A stretch of DNA of 10,071 bases from Verrucomicrobiota bacterium (GCA_023450935.1 JAEXGH010000006.1:1-10071), one strand, 5' to 3'; numbered from the stretch's first letter, positions 1-6,341 are shown. Notes: generated by a model not told the origin, from the sequence alone. Translations and numbers: made by a program.

Positions 1-576
1 GCGGGGCGCGGCCGACGCGCCGACCGCCGCAAACATTGCAACGGGAACAATGCGCAGAAACCGCGCCGACTTTCCCGCTGAGCATGCGGCAATCGTCCCG
101 AAGACTACCGCCATAAAAGCGTAGTCGGCAGTCCAGCTTTTGAAATCGGCTACAACCAGAACCGCAAAAGGCATCAGCAGCGCAATCAGAAAAACCGGCA
201 GGCGGAACATTTTGTCGGTTTTCGACATTCGCACTGCGTAGGCGATTATTGCGGCGGCACACGCAACAAAAAACGCGCCGTGGTAGTTCCCGAGAAAGTC
301 TTTTTCTCCCAACCGCGCAAAAAACCAAAGCATAACCGCCGCGAACGATGTTGCGTTTGCCGAACGCATAATTACGGCAGCGGGGAACACGAGCAGGAAC
401 ATTGCCGCGAAAAAACGGGCGGTATTGGGAGGTATCTGCCAGATGTCGCCCACCAGTTTGAGCGCGAAGAAAAGGCAGAACGCGTTGAACACTGCCGCCG
501 TCTCCCGTGCGGCTTTTGACACGTCAGCCACCCGCACCCAGACGGCGGATTCTCTCCATAAGCGGTTCAACTCCAT
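1..576 (-). CDS. Multi-pass membrane protein, N-terminal part (3' end beyond window)
   Basis: The minus strand is open from an ATG at 574-576 to the window edge: 192 codons with no stop, so the C-terminus is missing. After a charged N-terminus (MELNRLWRES) come about six or seven hydrophobic stretches, near residues 27-42, 53-72, 74-88, 98-116, 124-143, 150-166 and 174-190. They are separated by short polar loops such as RLGEKDFLGNYHG (88-100) and RMSKTDK (116-122). This makes it an integral inner-membrane protein. I do not recognise the family; the NYHG loop (97-100) preceding a helix is the only motif-like piece. No Shine-Dalgarno sequence precedes the ATG, but a possible promoter lies just upstream. 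A GTG start further in would remove the charged N-terminus. It lies behind pfk on the same strand, separated by a terminator, so it is probably transcribed independently. Long plus-strand frames here are shadows of it. Confidence 0.72.
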   Translation of the reverse strand, partial: MELNRLWRESAVWVRVADVSKAARETAAVFNAFCLFFALKLVGDIWQIPPNTARFFAAMFLLVFPAAVIMRSANATSFAAVMLWFFARLGEKDFLGNYHGAFFVACAAAIIAYAVRMSKTDKMFRLPVFLIALLMPFAVLVVADFKSWTADYAFMAVVFGTIAACSAGKSARFLRIVPVAMFAAVGASAAPR

Positions 577-590
577 AAAACATACTCGGA

Positions 591-618
591 TTTTTACGGC
601 GGCGTGCGGATTTGTCAA
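591..618 (-). promoter_or_regulatory. Possible promoter of the membrane-protein gene
   Basis: On the minus strand a perfect -35 box TTGACA (613-618) is followed after 16 bases by TAAAAA (591-596), a 4 of 6 match to the -10 consensus. It lies just past the pfk terminator. Transcription from it would begin only about eight bases before the ATG at 576, giving a very short leader. The -10 match is modest. Confidence 0.38.
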
Positions 619-630
619 ACGTTAAGGCGC

Positions 631-656
631 AAAAAAATCCCGCCCAAACGGGCGGG
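631..656 (-). terminator. Rho-independent terminator of pfk
   Basis: The perfect 7-base stem CCCGCCC (639-645) / GGGCGGG (650-656) has a 4-base loop. Reading on the minus strand it is followed by seven T (631-637). It begins about 20 bases after the pfk stop codon and so ends that transcript before the membrane-protein gene. Confidence 0.85.
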
Positions 657-676
657 GTTTTCCTACTTAGCCAATT

Positions 677-1921
677 TTACGAAAGCTTCTTTTCGACTTC
701 GTTCTTCGCCAAGCGGACGTAGGCGGGAAGCCCGTTTTCGTAGGGGACTTTCACTTCGCCCTGCAACAGCGGAAGAATATACTTGTTGAACTGCTGGGAA
801 ATCGTGATTTTGTCTTCGTTTATCCAGTTTTCGGGGAAGTGTTTTACGCCGTTTGCAACTTCGCCGAGGTCAACCAAAACGGTTTCGGCCTTGTATTTGT
901 CGCCGTCGCCGCGGACGATTGCAACCATTTTGCCGGTTTCGCCTTCCACCGCCGCCTTTACTGCTTCCTGACCGCATTTGAAAGCTTCTTCGGAGTCTGC
1001 CGCCGAAGAGCAGTGCGAAGCCGCCCTCTGCCCGTGCCCGAGCTTGCACGAGCGCGCCTTGACGTTCGGCAGACGCGTCGCAACCAGATTCTGGAGGAAT
1101 TCGCCCACGCCGCCGAGCTGCGAGTGCCCGAAGGAGTCGGTCGCGCTTGCCGAGGCCACGTAGTTGCCGTTTTCGTCGGCAAGGCCTTCGCTTGCGACAA
1201 CCAAGCAGAATTTGTTGTTTTTAAGGCATTCTTCAACCTGTGCAATAAAGTAGTCGGCATTAAAGGCGACTTCTGGCAGGAGAATGATGTGGGGGGCGTC
1301 TTCGGGGGTGCTGCGGCGTTTTGCGATGGTCGTTCCCGCGGCAATCCAGCCCGCGTTTCTGCCCATGACTTCGACAATCGAAACGAGGTCGTGATTGCCC
1401 ATAGCTTCGTGGTCGAGAGCGAGTTCGCGGATTGTTGTCGCCAGATATTTCACAACGCTGCCGTAACCGGGGCAGTGGTCGGTGAGGACCAAATCGTTGT
1501 CGATTGTTTTGGGAATGCCGATTACGCGCATTTCCCAGTCGATATTTTCGGCGTATTTGGCTATTTTGTTCGCCGTATCCTGAGAGTCGTTCCCGCCGAT
1601 GTAGAAGAAATACCTGATGTTATGCGCCTTGCAGACTTCGAGGAAGCGGGCGTAGTCGGCATCGCTTTTGATTTTGTAGCGGCACGTTCCCAGAGCCGAC
1701 GCGGGCGTGTAGCACAGCCCGCGGATTGCCTGTTGCGATTCCGCCGCCAAGTCGATAAGCTTTTCGTTCAAGATACCTTCAATACCGTTGAGTCCGCCGT
1801 AAATTTCCTCTATGCATTCGTGGTTGAGGGCTTCCGTTACAACGCCCGCCAAGCTCGCATTGATTACCGCCGTCGGGCCGCCCGACTGCGCTACTAAAAC
1901 GTTTCCTATTAATTCTTCCAT
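677..1921 (-). CDS. pfp: Pyrophosphate-dependent 6-phosphofructokinase
   Basis: A 414-residue cytoplasmic glycolytic enzyme interconverting fructose 6-phosphate and fructose 1,6-bisphosphate. Phosphofructokinase-family motifs appear in order: SGGPTAVINA (13-22) in the N-terminal phosphate-binding loop, GGNDS (109-113), PKTIDND (137-143, with the catalytic Asp141), MGRNAGW (186-192), LPE (215-217) and LGHGQRAASHCSS in the C-terminal half. Asp112 in GGNDS and Lys138 in PKTIDND occupy the two positions that are glycine in ATP-dependent enzymes. That pair is the established signature of pyrophosphate specificity, so the phosphoryl donor is inferred to be pyrophosphate and the reaction reversible. 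The start is MEELIGNV, where the family's conserved N-terminus begins. The frame stays open for 173 more codons upstream, but that stretch is low-complexity, unlike the family, and overlaps the divergent gene. No clear Shine-Dalgarno sequence is present. The length suits short-form PPi-PFKs. Confidence 0.93.
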   Translation of the reverse strand: MEELIGNVLVAQSGGPTAVINASLAGVVTEALNHECIEEIYGGLNGIEGILNEKLIDLAAESQQAIRGLCYTPASALGTCRYKIKSDADYARFLEVCKAHNIRYFFYIGGNDSQDTANKIAKYAENIDWEMRVIGIPKTIDNDLVLTDHCPGYGSVVKYLATTIRELALDHEAMGNHDLVSIVEVMGRNAGWIAAGTTIAKRRSTPEDAPHIILLPEVAFNADYFIAQVEECLKNNKFCLVVASEGLADENGNYVASASATDSFGHSQLGGVGEFLQNLVATRLPNVKARSCKLGHGQRAASHCSSAADSEEAFKCGQEAVKAAVEGETGKMVAIVRGDGDKYKAETVLVDLGEVANGVKHFPENWINEDKITISQQFNKYILPLLQGEVKVPYENGLPAYVRLAKNEVEKKLS

Positions 1922-1946
1922 AGTAAGTTTGTTTATTGAATTGAAG

Positions 1947-1961
1947 TTGCAATCTTTGCAA
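1947..1961. promoter_or_regulatory. Small dyad TTGCAA-N3-TTGCAA upstream of pfk
   Basis: Two copies of the self-complementary hexamer TTGCAA, separated by three bases, form a 15-base dyad about 25 bases before the pfk start codon. The position would suit an operator or part of the pfk promoter, but no regulator is recognised and the match could be chance in an AT-rich leader. Confidence 0.2.
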
Positions 1962-2073
1962 ATTCGGGCGTTGTTGGCAACTATTTTTTTGAAAAAGAAA
2001 GCCGCGGGGCGTCTACGTGCAACACGGCGGGTTGGTGGGCGACGCGCCATTGCGCGACAACTTTCGAAATGAT

Positions 2074-2102
2074 TTGACAACTTTTGGACAATCGCTTTGA
2101 AT
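2074..2102 (+). promoter_or_regulatory. Promoter of the GH101-like lipoprotein gene
   Basis: A perfect -35 box TTGACA (2074-2079) is followed after 17 bases by TTGAAT (2097-2102), a 4 of 6 match to TATAAT. The predicted transcript start (about 2109) is only a few bases ahead of the ATG at 2112, which has no Shine-Dalgarno sequence, so the mRNA may be nearly leaderless. Confidence 0.5.
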
Positions 2103-2111
2103 TTCTGCGTT

Positions 2112-3902
2112 ATGAAACGTTTATGTATTGCACTGATGGGGGTTATTTTTGCTGCGGGTTGCTCCGTAGACGATAAGAAAACCGAACTGGTAGACAATCC
2201 CGCGTATTCCGACGCGGTTTTCGTATTCAAATACAAGGACAACCGCGAGGAGACAAAGAAGGTGAAACTCGCCCGACAGGAGGACGGCGCGTGGCGCGCG
2301 TTCATCAGCCGCGACAAGCTCAATGCCGACAAGGATTTGAAAGCCGTAGACATCGTTGTTCCCGCGTGCGAAGCCAAAAAGGGCGAAGACGGCTTCTTCA
2401 TCAACACGCGCAGCATGCTCGGCACATACAGGCTCGACAACGGCAGTTATTCTTCGTTCGGCGGCAACCACGTCGCGTTCTTCGGGGCGAAAAATCCGCG
2501 CCACACTTGGGTTGCAATCGTCAAGGGGCTGAATCTCGAATTCAGTATGGTCGCCGAAGCCAAAAAGGGTGAATACAAAATTTTTCCGCGTTTCGAAATC
2601 GAACGCATGGAGGGCACGCCCGCATACGAGGACGCAATAGTAGATTTCTACGAACTTCCGTCCGCCGCGTCGTATCCCGAAATGGCGAAGAAATACCGCC
2701 AATACCAGCTCGCCCGCGGCGAGATTATTCCGCTTAAGCAGCGCATAAAGAACAACCCCAAGCTAGAGCGTTTGGCGAAGTCGATTGTCTGCCGCGTCCA
2801 GCACGGCGGCAAGCCCATTCCGAAAGACAAAAACGGCAAGCGCATCATTGCCGACCAGACTCTTGCGACAGAACCGAAAATGAACGTTGCCGCAACATGC
2901 CAGCAGGCCACCGATTCGATAAAGCTTTTGAAAAAATACGGCTGCGATTATGTCGATTTGCAGGAAGTGGGCTGGAATATCCGCGGGCACGACGGACGTT
3001 ATCCGCAGCTGCTGCCCGTAGAACCCGCAATCGGCGGAGAGGAGAAGCTCAAGGAGACTGTCGAAACCGCCAAGAAGCTCGGCTACAACATTTCCGCGCA
3101 CGTCAACCACACCGACGCCTACAGAATAGCCGACTGCTGGAGCGAAGACTACATCGCCCGCCGCGCCGACGGTTCGCTTATGTATGTGGGCTGCTGGTCG
3201 GGCGGCAAGGCTTTTACCCCATGCCCCAAGGCCATTTTCGAGCTGTTCCCCAAAAAGGACTATCTGATGATTCGCGACAGGCTCGGCTTCAACGGCATTC
3301 AGCACGTTGACGTGATTTCGGCAATCGCCCCGCGCATCTGCCACGACTCGCGCCACCCGCTCAACCGCCGCCAGTGGTCGGACGCGTATTTGAAGATAAT
3401 GAAATACGGGCACGACGTTTCGGGCGGGTTTACTTCCGAATGCGGTTTCGATCACGTCATAAAGTATCTCGATTGGGCGTTCTACATCAACCACTCAATG
3501 CGCCTGCCCAAGATGTTCGACAGGTTCGTTCCCACTTGGCAGCTTGTCTACCACGGCGCAGTTCCCACAATGCCCTTCTTCAGCGACACTGGATTTAACA
3601 GGAAAAAGGATTGGCCCGACATTCGTCTGCGCATGGCCGAATACGGTTCGCGCCCCGTCTACTACGGCGGCTGGCTCAGCGAAACGAATATTGCAAACTA
3701 CGTAAAGCCGCTCTACGACGAATACCAGAAGATTGCCTACCTGCAAATGGAGCTTATGGAAGACCACAAGCAAATTGCCGACGGCGTGTTCCAGACAACA
3801 TACGCCAACGGCGACAGGGTTGTTGTAAACTACAACGATATAACCGTAGAGTTCGAGGGCAAGCCGCTGTTTGCCAAGGATTATCGCCTCATCAAGAAGT
3901 AA
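2112..3902 (+). CDS. Secreted lipoprotein with GH101-like glycosidase domain
   Basis: The 596-residue product starts with a lipoprotein signal (MKRLCIALMGVIFAAGC, lipidated Cys17), so it is probably anchored in the outer membrane or periplasm. Residues 18 to about 190 look like a beta-rich domain. Residues about 265-470 resemble the TIM barrel of endo-alpha-N-acetylgalactosaminidases (GH101, which remove O-glycans from mucin-type glycoproteins) and the related DUF5696 proteins. Landmarks are GWNIRGHDGRYP (His293, Asp294), IGGEEKL, SAHVNHTDAY (His330, Asp335) and RRADGSL. IQHVDVIS places Asp400 where the family nucleophile lies, and FTSECGF places Glu443 where the acid/base lies. A short C-terminal beta segment (RVVVNYND onward) is typical of such proteins. 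The substrate is inferred; family relationship is from recalled motifs, not a search. Classical GH101 enzymes are far longer. The frame also allows a TTG start at 2097, but ATG 2112 gives the compact signal peptide. Confidence 0.78.
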   Translation: MKRLCIALMGVIFAAGCSVDDKKTELVDNPAYSDAVFVFKYKDNREETKKVKLARQEDGAWRAFISRDKLNADKDLKAVDIVVPACEAKKGEDGFFINTRSMLGTYRLDNGSYSSFGGNHVAFFGAKNPRHTWVAIVKGLNLEFSMVAEAKKGEYKIFPRFEIERMEGTPAYEDAIVDFYELPSAASYPEMAKKYRQYQLARGEIIPLKQRIKNNPKLERLAKSIVCRVQHGGKPIPKDKNGKRIIADQTLATEPKMNVAATCQQATDSIKLLKKYGCDYVDLQEVGWNIRGHDGRYPQLLPVEPAIGGEEKLKETVETAKKLGYNISAHVNHTDAYRIADCWSEDYIARRADGSLMYVGCWSGGKAFTPCPKAIFELFPKKDYLMIRDRLGFNGIQHVDVISAIAPRICHDSRHPLNRRQWSDAYLKIMKYGHDVSGGFTSECGFDHVIKYLDWAFYINHSMRLPKMFDRFVPTWQLVYHGAVPTMPFFSDTGFNRKKDWPDIRLRMAEYGSRPVYYGGWLSETNIANYVKPLYDEYQKIAYLQMELMEDHKQIADGVFQTTYANGDRVVVNYNDITVEFEGKPLFAKDYRLIKK

Positions 3903-4072
3903 AAACTTGCGAGGACGCAATGCGGGCGGGCAATAGGTATTTATAGTTGAAATACCGACAATAAAATTGCCCGCATTGCTTTTGTCGAAAAGACGGTTTT
4001 GTTTCACCTCACATACCTAAGTATGCTTCGGTTCACAAAACGCGACTTTTCGCTCAAACCTCGCAAGTTTTT
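3901..4072. repeat. Palindromic unit A bounded by 14-base perfect inverted repeats
   Basis: AAAAACTTGCGAGG (3901-3914) is perfectly inverted at 4059-4072. Between the arms are two further hairpins. The first has an 11-base perfect stem (GCAATGCGGGC 3917-3927 with 3969-3979) enclosing a 7-base hairpin, GGTATTT 3936-3942 with 3950-3956. The second has stems CGAAAAG (3986-3992 with 4046-4052), GTTTTGT (3996-4002 with 4035-4041) and CATAC (4012-4016 with 4021-4025). The unit can thus fold as a closing stem with two side arms, a three-way junction. No open frame of note lies inside. The left arm begins inside the stop codon of the GH101-like gene. The class of element is not recognised. Confidence 0.8.
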
Positions 4073-4082
4073 AAAAAACATG

Positions 4083-4342
4083 CGGGGACGCCGCCTCCGT
4101 TGCGTGATTTTTGTTATAATACAGAAAGGGCTTCGCGTTTAAAAACGCAACAGAGGCGTCTCGCGGCTTATGGAGGTTTTGTTCGGGTGGTCTGTTCTCA
4201 AGCACTATCCCACCACTCAAAAACGCAAATCCCAGTGCGAACCCCGCGAATTTGTCCTGTTTGCACAAAGCGGGTTCGAACTCACAAAGAATTTTTTTAA
4301 CTACTCGCGTTTAAGTTCGAATCCACATTGTGTTCCGCCGAA
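4083..4342. repeat. Hairpin-rich spacer between palindromic units A and B
   Basis: No credible gene is present. The sequence is mostly inverted repeats. CGCCTCCGTTGCGT (about 4093-4106) faces ACGCAACAGAGGCG (4145-4158) with one mismatch. GCGTTT/AAACGC forms a tight hairpin near 4136-4147. CGAACCCCGC (4238-4247) faces GCGGGTTCG (4270-4278) with one bulge. GGGTTCGAACT (4272-4282) faces AGTTCGAATCC (4314-4324) with one mismatch. The 23-base arm 4153-4175 pairs outside this spacer, with 4424-4446. A TATAAT (4115-4120, plus) has no convincing -35 box. The TTCGAA-containing pieces recall tRNA T-arms but are not tRNAs. Confidence 0.6.
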
Positions 4343-4446
4343 AAAAACTTGTGAGGCGTGTGCTTAGGGAGATGTTTGTGAGTTGGCGGAATTAACCTTG
4401 CGGTTATTCCGCCCGAACAAACTCTCCATAAGCCGCGAGACGCCTC
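4153..4446. repeat. 23-base perfect inverted repeat pair
   Basis: The 23 bases at 4153-4175 (beginning GAGGCGTCTCGCGG) are exactly inverted at 4424-4446. After a two-base mismatch the pairing continues for about ten more bases, ending in GTTCGGG / CCCGAAC. Part of the right arm can instead pair further right: GACGCCTCTTTGCGAA (4439-4454) is a perfect 16-base inverse of 4500-4515. A diverged copy of the left arm begins at 4354 (GAGGCGTG). The pairing crosses the bounding arms of unit B, so both cannot form together as simple nested stems. Confidence 0.78.
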
Positions 4447-4531
4447 TTTGCGAAGTTTAATTATGCGAAGCATTTTTCATTTCAAAAGAATGAAATTCTT
4501 TCGCAAAGAGGCGTCGTCCTCACAAGTTTTT
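4343..4531. repeat. Palindromic unit B bounded by 14-base perfect inverted repeats
   Basis: AAAAACTTGTGAGG (4343-4356) is perfectly inverted at 4518-4531. These are the bounding arms of unit A with one change, C to T, matched by G to A in the opposite arm. Inside, GGCGGAA-TAACC / GGTTA-TTCCGCC (4385-4413, one bulged base) forms a 12-base stem. It is extended outward by partly paired GGAGATGTTTGT / ACAAACTCTCC and GCTTA / TAAGC. A second hairpin is 4439-4454 with 4500-4515, a perfect 16 bases, with TTCATT / AATGAA near its tip. Like unit A it is a closing stem with two side arms. The right arm overlaps the stop codon of the minus-strand lipoprotein gene. Confidence 0.8.
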
Positions 4532-4915
4532 CTTCAATAAGGTGGCGTTTGATGTCAATACCTCGCGCCAGACAATCCACAGCGAAAAGCTGCCGGTCCA
4601 CGACACTTTGTTGTTGACGTTCGTTATGGTGTCCGCCCCGATTTTTTCCGCTTCTTTGGCTATCATTTTCCGATTGTTTTCAATGGAAACAGTGTCGGAG
4701 AAAAGCGAGAGCGTGTTTTCGTTTTGCCTGTCTGGATTGCCCGCAAACAGGGGCACGAAAGAGAACAAATAATAGCCGTAATTTTCCGCGCGCACAACGG
4801 CGACGGGCTTTTCGCCGCCGACTACCGCCCCGTTTTCGACAGTCGCCACTTCCGTAGTTGCGCATCCGCAAAGTAGCGCGGCGGTGGCAGCTAAAATCGA
4901 CGCAAATTTTTTCAT
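4520..4915 (-). CDS. Small lipoprotein, paralogue of its upstream neighbour
   Basis: The 131-residue product carries a lipoprotein signal (MKKFASILAATAALLCGC, lipidated Cys18). I do not recognise the family. It shares with the gene before it the block NYGYYLF (45-51) followed by a proline and a glycine (FVPLFAG), LFSDTV (71-76), and a tryptophan-rich C-terminal segment, so the pair arose by duplication. The start is supported by GGAGG (4925-4929 on the minus strand), nine bases before the ATG; a longer frame runs upstream through the neighbour. Only one base separates the neighbour's stop from this ATG, so the two are co-transcribed and probably translationally coupled. The last codons and the TGA stop lie inside the right arm of palindromic unit B, so the terminal KNL appears to be contributed by that repeat. 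A role at the envelope is inferred from the signal only. Confidence 0.82.
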   Translation of the reverse strand: MKKFASILAATAALLCGCATTEVATVENGAVVGGEKPVAVVRAENYGYYLFSFVPLFAGNPDRQNENTLSLFSDTVSIENNRKMIAKEAEKIGADTITNVNNKVSWTGSFSLWIVWREVLTSNATLLKKNL

Positions 4916-4916
4916 T

Positions 4917-5366
4917 TTATTTTTCCTCCGAGTTTGTGTTGACGGTTTTGTTTTCGGACTGCGCAACAACTGCAGAGACCTGAATTTCCTTATACCAATA
5001 CAGCCCGAATGTCGTTCCGAAATAGGGAATCCAAGAAAAGAAGCAGGTGGAATTGCCGTCGGTTTGAATGTCGCATACCTTATCGACGTTCAGCTCGCGG
5101 CACTTTTGGTTGAATGTTTGCATTGCGGTATCTAAGTTTACAGTGTCGGAGAATAGCGCGAAGGAGTCCTCTTCTTTTCCTCCGCTGAAAATGGGAATCC
5201 AGTTGAATAGATAATAACCGTAGTTTGTGGCTACAATTTGCCGCGTCTGTTGCGCGCCAATGTTTGCAACGTGCGGAACGGGCGAGTTTTCGGTGGTCGA
5301 TACGCCCGTGCAACCGACCATTGCCGCGGCAAGCGCGAAAATTGAAATCTGCAAAATGTTTTTCAT
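4917..5366 (-). CDS. Small lipoprotein, first gene of tandem paralogous pair
   Basis: The 149-residue product begins MKNILQISIFALAAAMVGC, a lipoprotein signal with lipidated Cys19. Conserved with the downstream paralogue are NYGYYLF (48-54), a following WIPIFSGG and LFSDTV (71-76). After these comes a helical stretch in both proteins, then a segment rich in aromatic residues (CFFSWIPYFGTTFGLYWYKEI) that aligns with the paralogue's FSLWIVWREV. The tail is polar (NKTVNTNSEEK). AGGAAA about five bases before the ATG supports this start; the frame extends 43 codons upstream without any signal-peptide logic. Its final codons contain the Shine-Dalgarno sequence of the next gene. The family and function are unknown to me; an envelope-attached small protein is all the sequence supports. 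No strong promoter was identified in the 165 bases before it. Confidence 0.85.
   Translation of the reverse strand: MKNILQISIFALAAAMVGCTGVSTTENSPVPHVANIGAQQTRQIVATNYGYYLFNWIPIFSGGKEEDSFALFSDTVNLDTAMQTFNQKCRELNVDKVCDIQTDGNSTCFFSWIPYFGTTFGLYWYKEIQVSAVVAQSENKTVNTNSEEK
4925..4929 (-). promoter_or_regulatory. Shine-Dalgarno GGAGG deciding the start of the second lipoprotein
   Basis: GGAGG on the minus strand lies nine bases before the ATG at 4915 and inside the last codons of the preceding gene. It fixes the start of the second lipoprotein gene and implies coupled translation. Confidence 0.75.
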
Positions 5367-5531
5367 ATTTTTCCTTTTGAAGTGGCGGATTTTACTGTCG
5401 AAGGCCTCAACGGCACGGAACGAACTCTTCGTCCGCCCATACCGCAACGAACCTTCATGGACACACAGTAATTTTTCGTCACAAAATGTAAACAATAAAT
5501 TGCCGATGTGATTTTATTCTTTTTGCAAAAA

Positions 5532-6281
5532 CTAAAAACCGCTTTCTGCCGCGTTTTTTGCGGCGTCCTTGATGATTTCGAGAATGTGCGCGTCGAGAAT
5601 GTCGGTTATTTTCTCAGTCTTCAGAAGAACGCCGTAGCCGCCGTTTCCGCCGCCGAAGCCGTAGTTTTGTATGAAAACTTCAAGCCCGTCGGCGCGTATT
5701 ACAAAGCCGTCGATGTTGCGGTTGTAGAATTCGTAGAAGTCGGATTCATCTTTAAGCTTGGCGATGTCGGCGGCGCAGCTTTCGGGCATCTCAAAAGGCA
5801 ATTCTTTCACTGCGCGTTCGAGAAAATCCTTCAGCTTGCCCTCTTTTATCACGTCAGAAATCGACAGCGACTTCGGCGTGGTCAACATTCCGTGGGAGCA
5901 GCTGAACAGAAAATTGTAGCCGCGGTATTCAAGCGTTCCGTGTGCTCCACCCCAGAATGAGTAAAACCTGACGCGTTCGGAAAATAAATTTTGGTTGTTT
6001 ATGTAGACATGCCCGTAGGCGTCGAATGACGGGTATAGCGCGCTTCTGAATCCCAGCTCTTCGGCTTCCGCCTCCCACTTTTTGTAGGCTTCGGCAATGT
6101 CATTTTTCAGCTTATCGTAGTATTCGCGCAATTCGGAATTGACAAAGCGTGCAGAATCGTTGCCGCCGTCCAGAAACAAAATCTGACAAATCTCGCCGTT
6201 ATCGCTCGGGGACTTTGAACACGCCGAAAATGCGAGTGTCGCCAAAATTACAAACAGTATTTTTTTTGCAGCATTTTTCAT
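5532..6281 (-). CDS. DUF4163/DUF3298 (RsiV/PdaC-like) lipoprotein
   Basis: The 249-residue product starts with the lipoprotein signal MKNAAKKILFVILATLAFSAC (lipidated Cys21). Residues about 30-135 match the pattern of the DUF4163 domain. Residues about 135-235 match DUF3298, with FWGGAHGTLEYRGYNF (GGAHG at 111-115), SLSISDVIKEGKLKDFL, and YGFGGGNGGYGVLL leading to KITDIL. This domain pair occurs in the extracytoplasmic part of the anti-sigma factor RsiV, which binds lysozyme, and next to deacetylase domains in PdaC. Here there is no catalytic domain and no membrane anchor beyond the lipid, so it is a stand-alone envelope lipoprotein of unknown ligand. GGAG 11 bases before the ATG is a weak Shine-Dalgarno sequence. 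The frame runs 53 codons further upstream, but those lack a signal peptide. It precedes the lipoprotein pair by 165 bases on the same strand; no convincing terminator lies between, so partial read-through is possible. Confidence 0.82.
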   Translation of the reverse strand: MKNAAKKILFVILATLAFSACSKSPSDNGEICQILFLDGGNDSARFVNSELREYYDKLKNDIAEAYKKWEAEAEELGFRSALYPSFDAYGHVYINNQNLFSERVRFYSFWGGAHGTLEYRGYNFLFSCSHGMLTTPKSLSISDVIKEGKLKDFLERAVKELPFEMPESCAADIAKLKDESDFYEFYNRNIDGFVIRADGLEVFIQNYGFGGGNGGYGVLLKTEKITDILDAHILEIIKDAAKNAAESGF

Positions 6282-6341
6282 ACTACGCTTTTCTCCGTTA
6301 AAGCACCCAGTCTTCCGTTGCAATTTGAATTTTCCGAATTT

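Noticed and set aside
839..1897. A 352-codon plus-strand frame antisense to pfk
   Set aside because: The opposite strand encodes a full phosphofructokinase with all family motifs; the plus-strand product has no recognisable domain and is a codon-bias shadow.
1922..2440. A 173-residue N-terminal extension of the phosphofructokinase
   Set aside because: It is low-complexity, arginine-rich, unlike the family, and overlaps the start and promoter of the divergent lipoprotein gene. MEELIGNV is the natural N-terminus.
4238..4324. tRNA-like or integron attC-like site
   Set aside because: GGTTCGAACT and AGTTCGAATCC resemble tRNA T-arms, but the flanks do not pair as T stems and no acceptor or anticodon arm is found. 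The conserved GTTRRRY and RYYYAAC ends of attC sites are also not seen at the unit ends.
4071..4367. Short frames on both strands inside the palindromic block
   Set aside because: They cross hairpin arms, have no Shine-Dalgarno sequence or composition typical of proteins, and conflict with each other.
3901..4531. CRISPR array or retron RNA
   Set aside because: The repeats are inverted rather than evenly spaced direct repeats with unique spacers, and there is no cas gene or reverse transcriptase in the window.
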